Of a stretch of 64,000 nt of DNA, positions 1-11,354 are shown one piece after another. The DNA is from Pogona vitticeps (taxonomy: Eukaryota; Chordata; Lepidosauria; Squamata; Agamidae), in assembly GCF_051106095.1 (NCBI RefSeq), contig NC_135791.1:8528001-8592000 (forward strand). The letters are read 5' to 3'. The notes below the pieces were generated by a model that had not been told where the DNA came from, searched no databases, and was given only the letters and a program-made list of their open reading frames with translations. How positions within the stretch are numbered: the stretch's first letter is position 1; each line of letters starts with the position of its first letter. The translations under genes and the position numbers were made by a program.

Positions 1-837
1 ATTTACGAGTAACAGCTTATTCATTTCTAACTGTCAACAGCACACTGGAAAATCAGGAGAGTGAGAAGAGACAAGCCAGGGGTCAGGACTTCGGGAATTA
101 CGCATCATGGGAAAAGAGGATCGCTACAGAAGATGCCAGAAGCTGGTGGCAATCAGTGGATTAGCAACCAAAAAGGCTAAATCATGTGACTGACAATAAT
201 GTGGTTAGAATAATTTCCAAAATGGAGACCTTTCAAAACCAGCAGCACTTTGGCATGTTAAAAAACATTGGCTGTAAGAAAATCACCAAGGGAAGGGAGA
301 GAATTTACCACATACATTGAACTCAAGCGACAGCCTTAATATTAACACGATTCCTTGGATATGAGCTATGAAGGAACTCTCCTCTGAGCAGGCAGGATTT
401 CTCATGAGTAACTTCCGGAGTTCCTTATGTGGTTTGGAAAATTCAAAGTTCTGGCCCATTCTTTGCAGGCAAAACCAAGAATGAACACCCAGGATTTCCG
501 GATCTGAAGATATACCTGTAACAATGTTCTAAGAGCCATTAGTGGCAAATATTGTTGAGTCTAGGTTGACGCATATGACTTACGTCTGGCCCAATAGGAA
601 GGAATGTGGGGAAGAGTACTGTTGCCTTAGGCAACGTTCATCACCAAATTTCGGATCATGTGTTCTCTCATATACTAGTGTTCTAATCAAGAGACATTGG
701 TTTAACCTTCTTCTGGCCTTCTATAAAGCCACACGCTGGCGCTGTGCCCTGCTCCAGCAACTGCTATCTCATCTGGGATTGCTTTGCATGCAGCGAGAGG
801 AAGAGGATTTTGTTTGCTAGTCTGATAGAGATGAAGG

Positions 838-1161
838 TATTCATATACGAATATCCCCGCACAGGTGGCATTAACAAGGGTCCAGCCCCATGGGGCTGGA
901 TGGTCCACACACCAATCCACCTTGGACGCGGATGGCGGAATTCTACCAATGGCTCTGCAGCACGCGATCCGCTCGCCACTCCTGGCAGGAGGCGGGAGGA
1001 CAACACTCGCTGCAAGGTCGAAGAGTGGTGAGCGGATCACGCCCTGCAGAGCGATTGGTAGAATCATGCCGTCCGCATCGGTGAGTAGACCGTCCGGCCC
1101 CATCGGACTGGACCCTCGTTAACGCCACCTCTGTGGGTATATTCATATACAAATACCCCCA
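838..1161. mobile_element. Palindromic MITE (hAT-like), about 324 bp
   Basis: The left end (AGAGATGAAGGTATTCATAT) and right end (ending in CATCTCT) are inverted copies. Further paired blocks run inward, such as GGGTCCAG with CTGGACCC and GATCCGCTCGCC with the copy near 1030-1040, so the whole element could fold on itself. GC-rich and CpG-rich compared with its surroundings. The TAGAGATG ends recall hAT MITEs of reptiles. Target duplication is not clear. Open frames inside are a by-product of GC content. Confidence 0.65.
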
Positions 1162-1529
1162 TCTCTATTCCTGATTATCACACGATCTGGTTAACTGCAC
1201 ACTAAAATGAAATATCCTGGAGAGTGCTGTATATGTTATGAAAAGTGCTGAAAAATGTGATGAAGGGCTGTGGATGCAGTTTTGCAGATCAGCTTTCAAA
1301 GTTGTGCTCCCTTCAGTTTTCGTAATACATTAATTTCATAATATATTATACAATAACTTTGGTCTGTGTTATATACAAAATAGTATATTGCTACTTATTT
1401 ACTTCTGCTGATTGGTCTCTACCATTGTCTCTGAAATTAAAAAAAGAAGAATGCTCCTTACCAGTAAAATTCCTAATTTTTCCCTAACATTTTTTTAAAG
1501 GTGCTTCATAGATTAACTGGTTTCTACAC

Positions 1530-1603
1530 GGAAGTCACTCCCACATAGCAGGTTACTCATGTATTACAATACATGAGTAACTTGCTATGTGGGAGTGACT
1601 TCC
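1530..1603. repeat. Near-perfect 36-bp inverted repeat, 2-nt loop
   Basis: The arm 1530-1565 and the arm 1568-1603 are reverse complements with one mismatch (GCAGG against GCAAG), separated by AC. The surrounding DNA does not repeat elsewhere in the window. It could be a young palindromic element, a cruciform-forming site or a template-switch product. Confidence 0.9.
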
Positions 1604-1900
1604 AGTGTGTCTCAGTTTGTGCCAGCCTCTTTCTAACCCAGCACCTTCCAAATGCATTGGACTATATGTCCCATCATTCCTAATCATGGTCCCTGGGTAA
1701 GATGGGAGATGTCACCCTAAACAGCTATAGGACACCATGCTGGAAAAGCCTGGATTAGTTGGATCACTGCATCTATTTCAGTAGACAAGGAATTCTTCAC
1801 TTCTGCATTATTTGCCAATTTCCAGAAACGTTTCTGGTTGACCTACCTGCAGTTCTCATAGCACTGTCTTGCTTTAAAAAGGAAGTTCGTTGCTCTGAAG

Positions 1901-2031
1901 CAGTGGTTCCTCACCTTGGGCCCCCAGGTGTCCTTGAAACGCAACTCCCAGAAATCCTGGCTAGCACAGCTTGAAGGCTTCTGGGGATTTTCCTCCAAGA
2001 ACATCAGGGGACCCCAAGCTGGGAAATACTG
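1901..2031. mobile_element. Short hAT-like palindromic MITE
   Basis: Starts CAGTGGTTCCTCACCTTGGG and ends in a degenerate inverted copy. Flanked by 8-bp CTCTGAAG and CTCTCAAG (7 of 8 equal), the duplication length of hAT transposons. Same family as 59433-59568 and 59935-60072. Contains the hallmark CAACTCCCAGAAATCCTGG. Confidence 0.75.
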
Positions 2032-3126
2032 CTCTCAAGATTCTCCCTAGATGATGAGTAGGGAACACTTTGTCACAGCAGATCTACCACAATTGTGCTA
2101 AAAGGTCAACTACTAGTTATCAGAGTGTGGTAGAGCACTGCTGGAGTAATCAGTACCCCTAGCAAGCCATTTATCCCCAACCCAGACACTCAGGGAAGAC
2201 CCTTGGAGCCAGCAGCTGAAGAATATGAACCTCTGACCTGGGTGGGGGAAGAAACCAGTCCCAAAGAGAAGCACCTGCGGAGAGGGAAAGAGGAGAGAAC
2301 CTCCCCATAGCTGAAGGCTAAAAGGGAGTCCTTAGAGGAGGCAGTGGGGTAGTGAGTGGAAGGGAGGATGAGGGATACGTGTGGGTAGCAAGCGGTGACT
2401 CTTTGGATCTGGAGGAGGATGTCCAGAAGGTGGAACGGGGCTGGGGCTGGGTGTACCCCCAAGAATCCCTGGATGGGAGTTCCTGTCAAATTTTGCATGC
2501 CCTCAGGGCAAGGCAGTACGCCATAGGCAGCCTGCCAGAGTGGACCTCCCTGGCCTCCACATAGAGACGACCATCGCCAGCCTGAGTGGAACCCCCAGGC
2601 CCCATGCCAAAGCTGGAGGCAGAAAGGATGCTAACAATGCCTTCAGCAGCTGTTGTCACTTCAGACAACATTGCAGTGAGGGCCAAGCTTGGGGTTTGGC
2701 AGCCTTTCAAGCCCTCCCTCGTCCAGGCACCCTCCTTTGGACGCTGCTGCTGAAGGACGTTGGAGATTCACACGCCCCGGGGAAGGTAGCTCAAGGCCCA
2801 GAACTTGCTGAGACTGTGCTGAGACTGTGCAAGGACAAGCGGCATCAACTTTACCCCTGGCATAAGTTGCAGGAGTGGTGCAAACTCTCCCAATTGTTGT
2901 TATTTCCCCTCCCTCTGTTCCAATAAATCTATCTGAGCCACATCATATGGAGTTGATGGATATGGGCATGGAACAGGGTTGGAACACTGAACCCACCAGG
3001 GGAGGGAATGAGAGGGCTTGCCTTCAAAACTCTACTGCAAACGTGTACATACTGCACATAAAAAGAAATGGGCCATAACGCAATGAGGGCCAAACTAGAC
3101 ATTGGCAAAAATCTACTAGCAAGTTG

Positions 3127-3187
3127 CAACTAGAGTAAGCCCATTGAATCAATGGGCTGATTGATTCAATAGGCTTATTCTAGTTAC
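3127..3187. repeat. Inverted repeat, remnant palindromic element
   Basis: AACTAGAGTAAGCCCATTGA and its inverted copy (TCAATAGGCTTATTCTAGTT) face each other around a short spacer. Probably the core of an old palindromic element; its outer limits are not visible. Confidence 0.6.
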
Positions 3188-3723
3188 GGTGTCCTATTGA
3201 ATTTCAACCATTATGTTCCATGCAATCCCTGCATATAATGTAAGCTTTTTTTAAAAAAAAGCAAATGCCAGCAGCTGATGGGTGGGTATGTAAACTATCA
3301 GGTTGGCCACGGTCAGGGAAGAGAGCTCAAATTTTTCCCTTCCTTGGAAAAGAGTCCCAATGAAAACTGCTTGTCCAAGAGCAACTGCGGTTTCATTGTT
3401 AGAAAAAATGTGCTTATTTTAAAGCAAAGAATCTTGGCATGTTGTGTCTAGATCTTATTCAGGATGGTAAAACGCTTTGGCAGCTTCTGGCACCAATGAT
3501 ATTGTACCTCATTACTGCAACCGGTAGATGGCACTGAGGTCCTTTTAGTCAGAAGACAGCAACTTGAGGAAGGGAGCATGGGGAAAGGATCAAGAATGGG
3601 CTGATGAAATCCTCAGAATCCTTTATTCCCCCTGCCCCTCAATAATACAACTATTGACACGTGGTAGCTTTGAAAAAGACAACAATCCCTTTCAGACAAT
3701 GTTCACTGGTATTTGTTTTAGAC

Positions 3724-3845
3724 CAGAGGTCCCCAACCCTAGATACTCTTGGACAAAAACTCCAGGAAGCCTTCACCACTAGCAGTGTTGCCCCGGATTT
3801 CTGGGAGATATACTCCAAGAATATCTGGAGACCCAAGTTTTCAGG
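3724..3845. mobile_element. hAT-like palindromic MITE, diverged
   Basis: CAGAGGTCCCCAACCCTAGA at the left, and the inverted ATATCTGGAGACCCAAG near the right, with the internal CTCCAGGAAGCCTTCACCA block of the 1901 family. Right end is degraded, so no target duplication is claimed. Confidence 0.6.
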
Positions 3846-4189
3846 TCTTCAGTATATCACCATATGTCTTTACTCTTCTTTGTAACTTAAAAGAATCCCA
3901 ATTCTTTATATATATATATAGAGAGAGAGATGCTTTCCTGGACAAAGTTCTACCAAAGCCACACCTTTAAGCACAACTTCTTCACAAAGAGACCACAGTT
4001 TTTATCTGCATTCCTAAGCTCTAACTCTGACAGTATTAACAAACAGCTGTTACTGACTCTCTCACACATACAAATCCTTATGTTCAAAATACTCTCTCCA
4101 GGCAAGAACCACACAGACAGTTAGTTCACGGTTCCGTACATAAACATTCCTTCGCACTTCTCAGCTGTCATAATCGCTGCTCTTGGCAC

Positions 4190-4880
4190 ACATCTCCCCA
4201 GACAACTGACGGTCTATCCTTGCCATCTACCAATTGACCCAATACAAATAAATACACAGTAAAAATGACACAAGGGACCTCACCTGTTCTCCAAAAATTC
4301 TCAAAGATTAGAGAGAGAGGCTCCAAGATCACATCTGTAAATTCCTTTAAAATATCTAGGAGCAATTCATCAGGCCCAGGAGAACCTAAATTCACTTAAA
4401 AAGAGATAGTCCTCTGCCCTCAACTCTTTTACCGCTCTATGCCAACAGTCACGTCCGTTTCTCCTGTATTGTTGGAGACAATATGGTAAGCACTGTTTTT
4501 CTTTCCACAGAAGCAGGTGTTTAGTAGCTCTGCCTTTTCTTTGCCACCCCATAATATGTCTCCACCCCCACCCCCTAGCAGACATACCCTTTTTTTGTTC
4601 TGCTTGCTTTGAACATAGCTGAAAACTCCCTTTTTGACATTTTTAATCTCTTGCAAGCCTGAGCTTATTACGCAATTTTTTTTCCTCTTCCACATCTTCT
4701 GTCTGCAATTGACTACTTGTTTGTATTCTTCCTTTACAAATCTAAAAAGGGCAGGGTCACATTAAGACATAGTTTCTGCTGTTTTCACTTGGCCGGCCAG
4801 TTCTGACTTGTTAACTTGGGCCAGATTCAGAACCGCCGATCCTTTTGTTACTTCAATCATTTTCTGGAAGATGAACTAGT
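4190..4880 (-). mobile_element. CR1 LINE fragment, start of reverse transcriptase
   Basis: Translation of the minus strand gives PGPDELLLDILKEFTDVILEPLSLIFENFWRTGEVP split over frames, matching the CR1 consensus GPDGIHPRVLKELADVI...SWQSGEVP. Interrupted by several stops and frameshifts; 5'-truncated and 3'-truncated. Confidence 0.75.
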
Positions 4881-5134
4881 CAGCAAGACAAGTAAGGAAT
4901 CTATTAAATATTACAGTGTCAGAAAACTTGGGCTTCAACAAGGTGGTTGAAGTCTCTCATTATTATTATTTCTCTCCATGTTGAGAAATGGGATAAAAGG
5001 GCATTACCTTGATCTTCAGATCATGACTGAAGAGGGTATTGTCCAGATAGATCCTTTAGTTTTTACCCAAATGCTCTCCAGAAGCATTCCATATTCCAAT
5101 ACCTGGAGCACCTCACGGTTGTACCTATTCTTTA

Positions 5135-5250
5135 CAAACAGTACAAATGTAGAAGCAGGTGATACCTTTATTAGACCACTTCAAAAATCAAGCAAACAAC
5201 GGACAGTGAGCTTTCAATGCTAAGTCACCTTCCTCAGGCAGTGCACCAAG
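5135..5250 (-). mobile_element. Penelope-like repeat end with hammerhead-like core (fragment)
   Basis: On the minus strand: CCTGAGGAAGG, then GAAAGCTCACTG, then TAATAAAGGTATCACCTGCT. This order (CTGANGA, GAAAGC, AATAAAGGTATCACC) is common to a class of vertebrate repeats I associate with Penelope-like elements, whose terminal repeats are known to carry hammerhead motifs. Family assignment is inference. Confidence 0.45.
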
Positions 5251-6779
5251 TTTTGTGAATAGTTCAGAAAATTATATACTTTCATTACAGTCCCAAAGTT
5301 TCATGTCCATTTTTGGGGTCAGGTCAGCTTCTTGAGGTGGAATCCCAGGACTTTCCTCCATTCACATGTAATTTCATGTAATTACTTAGGGAACAGTGTA
5401 GAGCATGAGCAAGGAACCTCTTTGAGTCTTAGGGCCAAATTCAATTTCAAAGCAGTTCTCAGATGCCCCATTCCAGGAAAGGCTAAAGACAAGAGTGAAA
5501 ATACTGGTATTTTCAATATTGAAGTACTCTAAATAGCAGAATATTTTAGCATAAGGCTCTTCCTGACAACTAGTAAGACTTAGGAGAAGCATTTCAACTA
5601 TTTAGAACAGCATGGGGTAAGTACAATAAAATAGCTGGATACTATGAATGATTGTGTTAAAAGGACTGAGATGCCCAAAGAGAAGTAAGACATTTGTGGT
5701 TGTCTATCATAGGCCATTCAAAGCTCTTTCAGTCCCAAAACCAGGTCAAGACTGAAACAAATTCAGAGAATATGTGCAATTCAACATAGAGGGAAGTCAA
5801 ATTTCCATAACCCACTTGGGGGGGGCCCTCCCAAAGGAGATCTGTGAATGAATGAAGGTTAACTAAACCATTACCACGGGTCTCAAACTGTATATCTGAA
5901 CCACACAGTTATAGCAATTTGATATCCCTTTTAACTGGCATGGCTCCATCCTACAGAGTTTTTGATTTTATAGTTTGGGGAAGTAGTTAACATTCTCTGC
6001 TGAGGAACTCTGTTGCATTCCCTTAAACAAAAGGGTTTAGAACTCTTTTTCAGGGAGTATCTGAAACATCTCAGCAGATGACAAAACATAGGATTCCATG
6101 GAATGGAGCTATGACCGTCAGAGGAGTACAATTCATGCTGTTCTAACTGTAGATACACTCAAAGAAACATAGGCTGCATCCTGGACCCAACCATTCAATT
6201 TGCCTTTATTTGGACCAAACACCATTTTAAGCCATTTTAGCAATTAAACTGGGCATAGTTTTAAACCGTGATTCATACCGAGGGTGACGGAGTCAATCAA
6301 GTCTATGGGATGCAGGATAAGGATGTTAACCTAGAAGCAGACAGAAGGTAGATTGGCAATTATAGCTCCCATCATATTACAAGCAATGTACATGTATAGA
6401 ATATGTGATTCTTTTTTTTAAAAAAATTACAAGGGTACAATGATATTGTTTCAACAGTAACACAACAAGAGTGATGAATGAACAATGTGTGTTTTCGGTG
6501 TAACATGTAAATGTGTCCTAGCTGCATTTCCAGAGCATTTTAAGTAGAATTTTTAGTTTTATGCCATTCTCTTACAATGTTTTCTCATACAATAAAAAAT
6601 ATTACAAGAGGTTTTATGAATAATTAAAGATTTTCAGTAACGAATCACTATTCCACTACAGCAATAGCAACAACATACAGCCAGCATTGATGCCCCCAAA
6701 AGAAATTTTTTTGAGGAAACTGGAAGAGGTACTGAGGTTTATATACCACTGTACTCTGCAAAATAAAGGCTAAAAGAAC

Positions 6780-6895
6780 TGCTGGATGACTCAGTGGCTT
6801 AGATCTCTGGCTGTGGAGCTGAAGGTTGGGAGTTCGATTCTCCACTGTACCATGGGGCTCTTTCCAGTTCTGCAGTTCAAAGGTTATTCTTATTA
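6780..6895 (+). mobile_element. tRNA-derived SINE
   Basis: TGACTCAGTGGCTTAGATCT resembles a tRNA A box and GGGAGTTCGATTCTCC a B box, at tRNA-like spacing, followed by a non-tRNA tail. Related copies on the other strand at about 20990, 36415 and 59310. Confidence 0.65.
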
Positions 6896-7519
6896 TTATA
6901 AAGACTATAAGCCCGATTAGTCATAAATTCATCCACCTTCCTCTAAAATCAGTTATCATATATATTCCATAGTGGGGAGATGTTTTCTTTCAAGATGAAC
7001 CCAAATCCTCTCTTGTCCAAACTACACTTTTTATTTAATGCAAATTAATGCATGATGACCACATGACATGACATAAATAAATGGAGGTGAACCACCCAAA
7101 ATATTTTGACCACCCAAAATCATATATGCTCACACATTTAGATCACTGGTACCGGTAAACTTTGCAGATATATTGCAAGTTGTCCAGAGATCCATTAGTA
7201 GACCATGTGTAATCTGTGCCCCCCCCCCCAGCGTTCTCGAACTGTCATGCTCATCAGTTCTATCAGCTCAATCAGTGAGGAGGGATCATGGTAGTTGGAA
7301 TTCTAAAAACATAGGCCTCAAATTCCACCCGTCTGCAAAATATACCTCAGAAATTCTTATGGGTATATGCAAACAAAAGAAAACTTTTTGCGCCAAAGAG
7401 ACGGCTAAATACATTGTCTCAATTTGTAAGGAATATATGGTTAAAAATATGAAACTTGTTACAAGTTACCATAACAAGTAGCCATTTTAGTCCAACTCAG
7501 AAAGTTGGTAATGGGGGGG

Positions 7520-7640
7520 GGGGACAGCATAAAATAATTTAAGACTTGAAAGTCTAACAATTTTATTTCAAGCGTGATCTTTTATGGCTATCAGTGCCTT
7601 TCCTCAGCCTCTGGAGTAGGAACCCATGACATGTATATAT
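7520..7640 (-). mobile_element. Penelope-like repeat end with hammerhead-like core (fragment)
   Basis: On the minus strand CTGAGGA (7607-7601) is followed after a gap by GAAATAAAATTGTTAGACTT, the same order as in common turtle and lizard repeats in which CTGATGA, a stem and CGAAAGC precede AATAAATTTGTTAG. Class assignment is by recall of family pattern, not by search. Confidence 0.4.
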
Positions 7641-7860
7641 AAGCTGTTAATTACTTCAAAGAAGAAAGTGGAGAAAAAGCTGTAGGAAAGATGGGCTCGG
7701 CTGCCATAGAGATGCTTCTGGGAGAAAAGATGAAGGAATGGCAAGGCTAAGCTGACCTCTCTTGAGAAACTGGCTATCTAAACAAGTTCCAGTGCCTCTG
7801 TGAAAATCAAGGCTTCTTCCTACACTACATACATTAATAACCAAGCTTTCTATAACATCT

Positions 7861-8297
7861 TACAGTGGTGCCCCGCTTGACAATGTTAATTCTTTCCAGC
7901 AAAATTGCTGTAGAACAAAAACGTCGTAAAGCGAAAAAAAAGACCATTGAAATGCATTGAAAACCGTTCAATGTGTTCCAATGGGCTGAAAACTCACCGT
8001 CCAGCGAAGATCCTCCATAGGGGCGGCCATTTTCGGTGCCTGTGCAGCGAGGAATCCATCCCTAAGCACAGCAGGGGGCCATTTTGTACACCCAGCAACC
8101 ATTTTGAAACCTGACGATCAGCTGTTTTTGGTCGTCATAAAGTGAAAATCGGTTCCCGAAGCAGGGAACCGATCATAGCACAGCAGAAAAACCCCATTCA
8201 AAACATCATTCTCCTATCGCAAAAGCGATCGCAAAAACCTCACCGTCAAGCGGATTCATCATTAAATGGGGTAATCATAAAGCGGGACATGACTGTA
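7861..8297. mobile_element. Tigger/pogo-like MITE, copy 1
   Basis: TA, then CAGTGGTGCCCCGCTTGACA at the left, and the inverted AAGCGGGACATGACTG, then TA, at the right: TA duplications and ends as in Tigger/pogo elements. The interior holds GCGGCCATTTT blocks and many small hairpins. Closest relative in the window is 34726-35150. Non-autonomous; no transposase frame. Confidence 0.85.
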
Positions 8298-8394
8298 TAG
8301 GTATGAAATGGTTACCTTTCTTGACAGACTGTCCCCATAACATCTCATTCTTCCAACAGCCAGATCTACCTGAAGTAGTTTACAGCTTGCTATA

Positions 8395-9083
8395 CAGATA
8401 ATTTAACATCATAAAAACAAAGGTCATGGCCACTGGTCCCATCACCTCCTGGCAAATAGAAGGCGAAGATATGGAGGCAGTGACAGATTTTACCTGCTTT
8501 GGCCTCCATGATCACTGCAGATGGGGACAGCAGCCACAATATTAAAAGACGCCTGCTTCTTGGAAGGAAAGGGATGATAAACTTCAACAGCATCTTAAAA
8601 AGCAGAGACATCACCATGCCGACAAAGGTCTGCATAGTCAAAGCTATGGTTTTTCCAGCAGTGATGTATGGAAGTGAAAGCCGGACCATACAGAAGGCTG
8701 ACTGCTGAAGAATTGATGCTTTTGAATTGTGGTGCTGGAGGAGACTCTTGAGAGCCCCCTGGACTGCAAAGAGAACAAACCTATCCGTTCTGAAGGAAAT
8801 CAACCCTGAGTGCTCAATGGAAGGACAGATCCTGAAGTTGAAGCTCCAATACTTTGGCCATCTCATGAGAACAGAAGACTCCCTGGAAAAGATCCTGATG
8901 TTGGGAAAGTGTGAAGGCAAGAGGAGAAGGGGACGACAGAGGATGAGATGGTTGGACAGTGTCATCAAAGTGACCAACATGAATTTGACCAAACTCTGGT
9001 CAAATTGTGGAAGACAAGAGGACCTGGCATACTTTGGTGCATGGGGTCACGAGGAGTCGGACATGACTTAACAACAATATAGA
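8395..9083 (+). mobile_element. BovB LINE (RTE clade), 3' part
   Basis: Encodes, in broken frames, the end of the BovB reverse-transcriptase protein: [94 protein letters not shown]. Ends in the typical GAGTCGGACATGACTTAACAACAA tail (broken here into parts). 5'-truncated, with frameshifts; inactive. BovB is known for horizontal transfer between squamates and ruminants. Confidence 0.9.
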
Positions 9084-9221
9084 CAATATATATTTGGCAT
9101 GCAAAACAGGGCAGTAGCTGTAGACAGAGATCCCAGTCTGCCAAGGAAAACAGCTATGTACTATATATAGACAAAATGACAAAGATTTGTTAAAGCAGGA
9201 ATACATAAAGCTGTAATCTCT

Positions 9222-9332
9222 CTCTCTCTCTCTCATACACACACACACACACACAAATACATACATTGATGGCAAATGATTATTTTCTTGGTATTATATA
9301 TATAATATCAAGTAAATAATCATTTGCCATCA
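9222..9332. repeat. (TC)n/(CA)n tract followed by 33-bp palindrome
   Basis: TC and CA dinucleotide runs (about 9222-9256) precede a near-perfect palindrome at 9266-9332. Its arms start TTGATGGCAAATGATTATTT and meet in an AT-only centre; two mismatches. Likely cruciform-prone. Confidence 0.85.
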
Positions 9333-10116
9333 ACATATGTTGGTGGTGGCACTGGTAAAACTATTTTTTAAATGTCTCACCTAGAAAACCAACTCAGGTT
9401 ATGTTAATTATCATTTTATACTGTTATTATGTAGGATACTCTAATAGTTTATAATCATTTTATGGCTTTGTACATTGTACATTACTGAACATTTTAATTT
9501 AAAAAATGACTAAGGTATATACATAAATTATCCTATGTACTTGTGAACATTCGTAAGATGCCTTTCCTTTGGAGACATTAAAATACGTTATAGCGTCCAA
9601 AACTGCCCTATTTCCAACAGACGGAATTGGAAGCCCAAGTTTCAGGAGTTTTATCCACAAAAGACACGTGTGGACACTCTCTCGGGCTCTCTTTATTCAC
9701 GCAGCTTCCTCTTCAGACGACGACCGCCTTGCTTGCAATGCAACTACAGAAGCGAGCACAGGGGGCGCCCCGAACGGGACAGGATCCCTCGCAACCCCAT
9801 CCATCCATCCATCCATTCCTCCCTCCCTCCTTTGGCCGCTTTAAACCCGGGCAGGAACGGGTCAAAAAAGGAAGACCATGGCAGGGTCAAGATTTGCATA
9901 GCCACGCCCACGTAGGAGAGGGGGGGAGGGCGCCCTTGAAGGCGAAGGCCAATGGAAGCGCCGGGCAGGGCGTCCGGCGCCGCCTGCGTCCCCTTTAAGA
10001 ATGGAACCCCGGGCCTCGCTCCTTGCCTGTATCAAATGTATCAAATCCGGTGGGCGGGGTCGGGGCGCTGTTGCACCAACCAATGGGAGCGCGGGGTTTT
10101 CCGCGGGAGATCTGAA

Positions 10117-10139
10117 TTTCGCGGCACGTAGTTTGGCGC
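10117..10139 (+). promoter_or_regulatory. Pair of E2F binding sites in the E2F2 promoter
   Basis: TTTCGCGG at 10117-10124 and TTTGGCGC at 10132-10139 match the E2F consensus TTTSSCGC (the first in 7 of 8 bases, the second in full). They lie about one helical turn and a half apart, just upstream of the likely start of transcription and downstream of a CCAAT box. Mammalian E2F1-E2F3 promoters are known to be E2F-controlled, so autoregulation and pocket-protein repression in G0/G1 are the natural reading. Confidence 0.75.
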
Positions 10140-11072
10140 TTAAAAAAAAAAAAAGAGCGAGAGAAGGAGGAACGGGAAGAGAAAGGGTTAGGCGGCCATC
10201 GGGTCTGTCTGGTTCCAATCCGGAGCCATCCTCGCCTCGGGCCGCTCCGGGGCTGGCCGGGACCTTTGCAACGGGCCGGCCGAGGCGCCGCGGGGGCGAG
10301 CCTTGCGATTGTGCGGGAGCTTCGTGGGAAGGACCGGCGGGTGGGGCCCCCGACAAGATCCAGGGCCCCGGACTCGCTGGGTGGCTCTTCCAAACTCGCT
10401 CTTTTTTTGGATCTTTTAAAAAAAACAAACCCGAAAGGGGAGGTTTTTTTCCTGCAGCCTTTTTTTTTTTTTTTTTGCAGAGAAGTCCCCCCCCCCCGGT
10501 GCTTTTGTTCCCGAGCCTCTGGATCCCCCCCCTCTTTTTTTTCCCCCTTCCAAGATTTGCATCGGATCGACTCGGATCTGTGAACCTCGCCGCCGGGTTT
10601 GGGCTGCCCAAGGCTTTTTCTGCGGAGCAGAAAACCGGGGGAGGGGTCAGCGTGTTGTGCCTCTTTTGTTTGAAGCCGGCGTGCAAAGCTTGCATTTTGC
10701 TGCTTTTTTTAAAAAAAAAATCCAAGTTCCAGCCTGTTATATCATGAGCCGCTTAGAGAAACTTACAATATCTATCTGTAGGTATTGTGTGGCTCTCGTC
10801 CAGAAAAAATAAGCCCTGCTCACTTGCTTGGGTGGAAACAGATTTGGGGGGGGGCTCATGATCGACACCCCCCCTTCCATATTCCCCTTTTGCTCAATTT
10901 TTTCAATTATTATTTTTTGCAATGATTTCTCCCCCTTTTCAAAGATCTTCCAGGGCTGCTCCCGATGGCCGCCTCCCATGGCTCCCCGCACGGTTTTGAA
11001 CCCTCGGCTCAAGGCCTGGAGTGACCCCCGTCCCGCTGGCTTCAGGTCCGAGCGCTTCCCGGGGGCCCGGCC

Positions 11073-11354
11073 ATGTTGAGGATCCCCAAAGCCGGCCCGC
11101 CCGGGCCGGGACGCGGAGGGCCGGCCTTGGCCCCGCCGAGGAAAGTCATGCCGGCCATCAGCCCCGCCGACCCGGCGGCCTCCAACCTGGGCAGCCCCCC
11201 GGGGCAGATGCAAGCTCTGCCGGCCGCTTATTTCACGCCGCTCTACCCGCAGACCGCCGTGGTGGCCCCGCTGCCCCGGGTCAGCTGCCTTTACGCCACC
11301 CCCCATGGACCCGAAATCAAAGCCATGAGATCCGCCTCCACTGGAAAATTGCCG
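11073..11354 (+). CDS. E2F2: E2F2 coding exon 1 (residues 1-94)
   Basis: Starts at the ATG of MLRIPKAG, which corresponds to human MLQGPRAL, and contains the conserved [12 protein letters not shown] and YATPHGPE blocks. It ends after KLP at a GTAATG donor in phase 0. A G at -3 of the ATG gives an acceptable start context. The exon lies inside the CpG island and is very GC-rich. The N-terminal segment is proline-rich and has no recognised domain. Confidence 0.95.

Larger units (their letters stand above)
1..9700. other. Intergenic DNA upstream of E2F2
   Basis: No host exon recognised on either strand. ID3, the next gene upstream in human, is not present in these 9.7 kb. Positions 1-837, 1162-1529, 2040-3080, 5300-6780 and 9340-9600 hold nothing I can name; they are AT-rich with many stops. 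The listed repeats fill much of the rest. Confidence 0.6.

Noticed and set aside
3900-3930. (TA)n/(GA)n run as a promoter TATA region
   Set aside because: Plain microsatellite with no gene downstream.
8390-8992. 200-codon minus-strand frame
   Set aside because: Antisense of the BovB reverse-transcriptase copy; the same shadow peptide ([19 protein letters not shown]) recurs at every BovB copy.
10001-10747. 248-codon + strand frame and 287-codon minus frame (9862-10725) in the E2F2 CpG island
   Set aside because: Low-complexity peptides forced by GC-rich sequence with homopolymer runs; open on both strands at once, no family match, and located in the promoter/5' leader.
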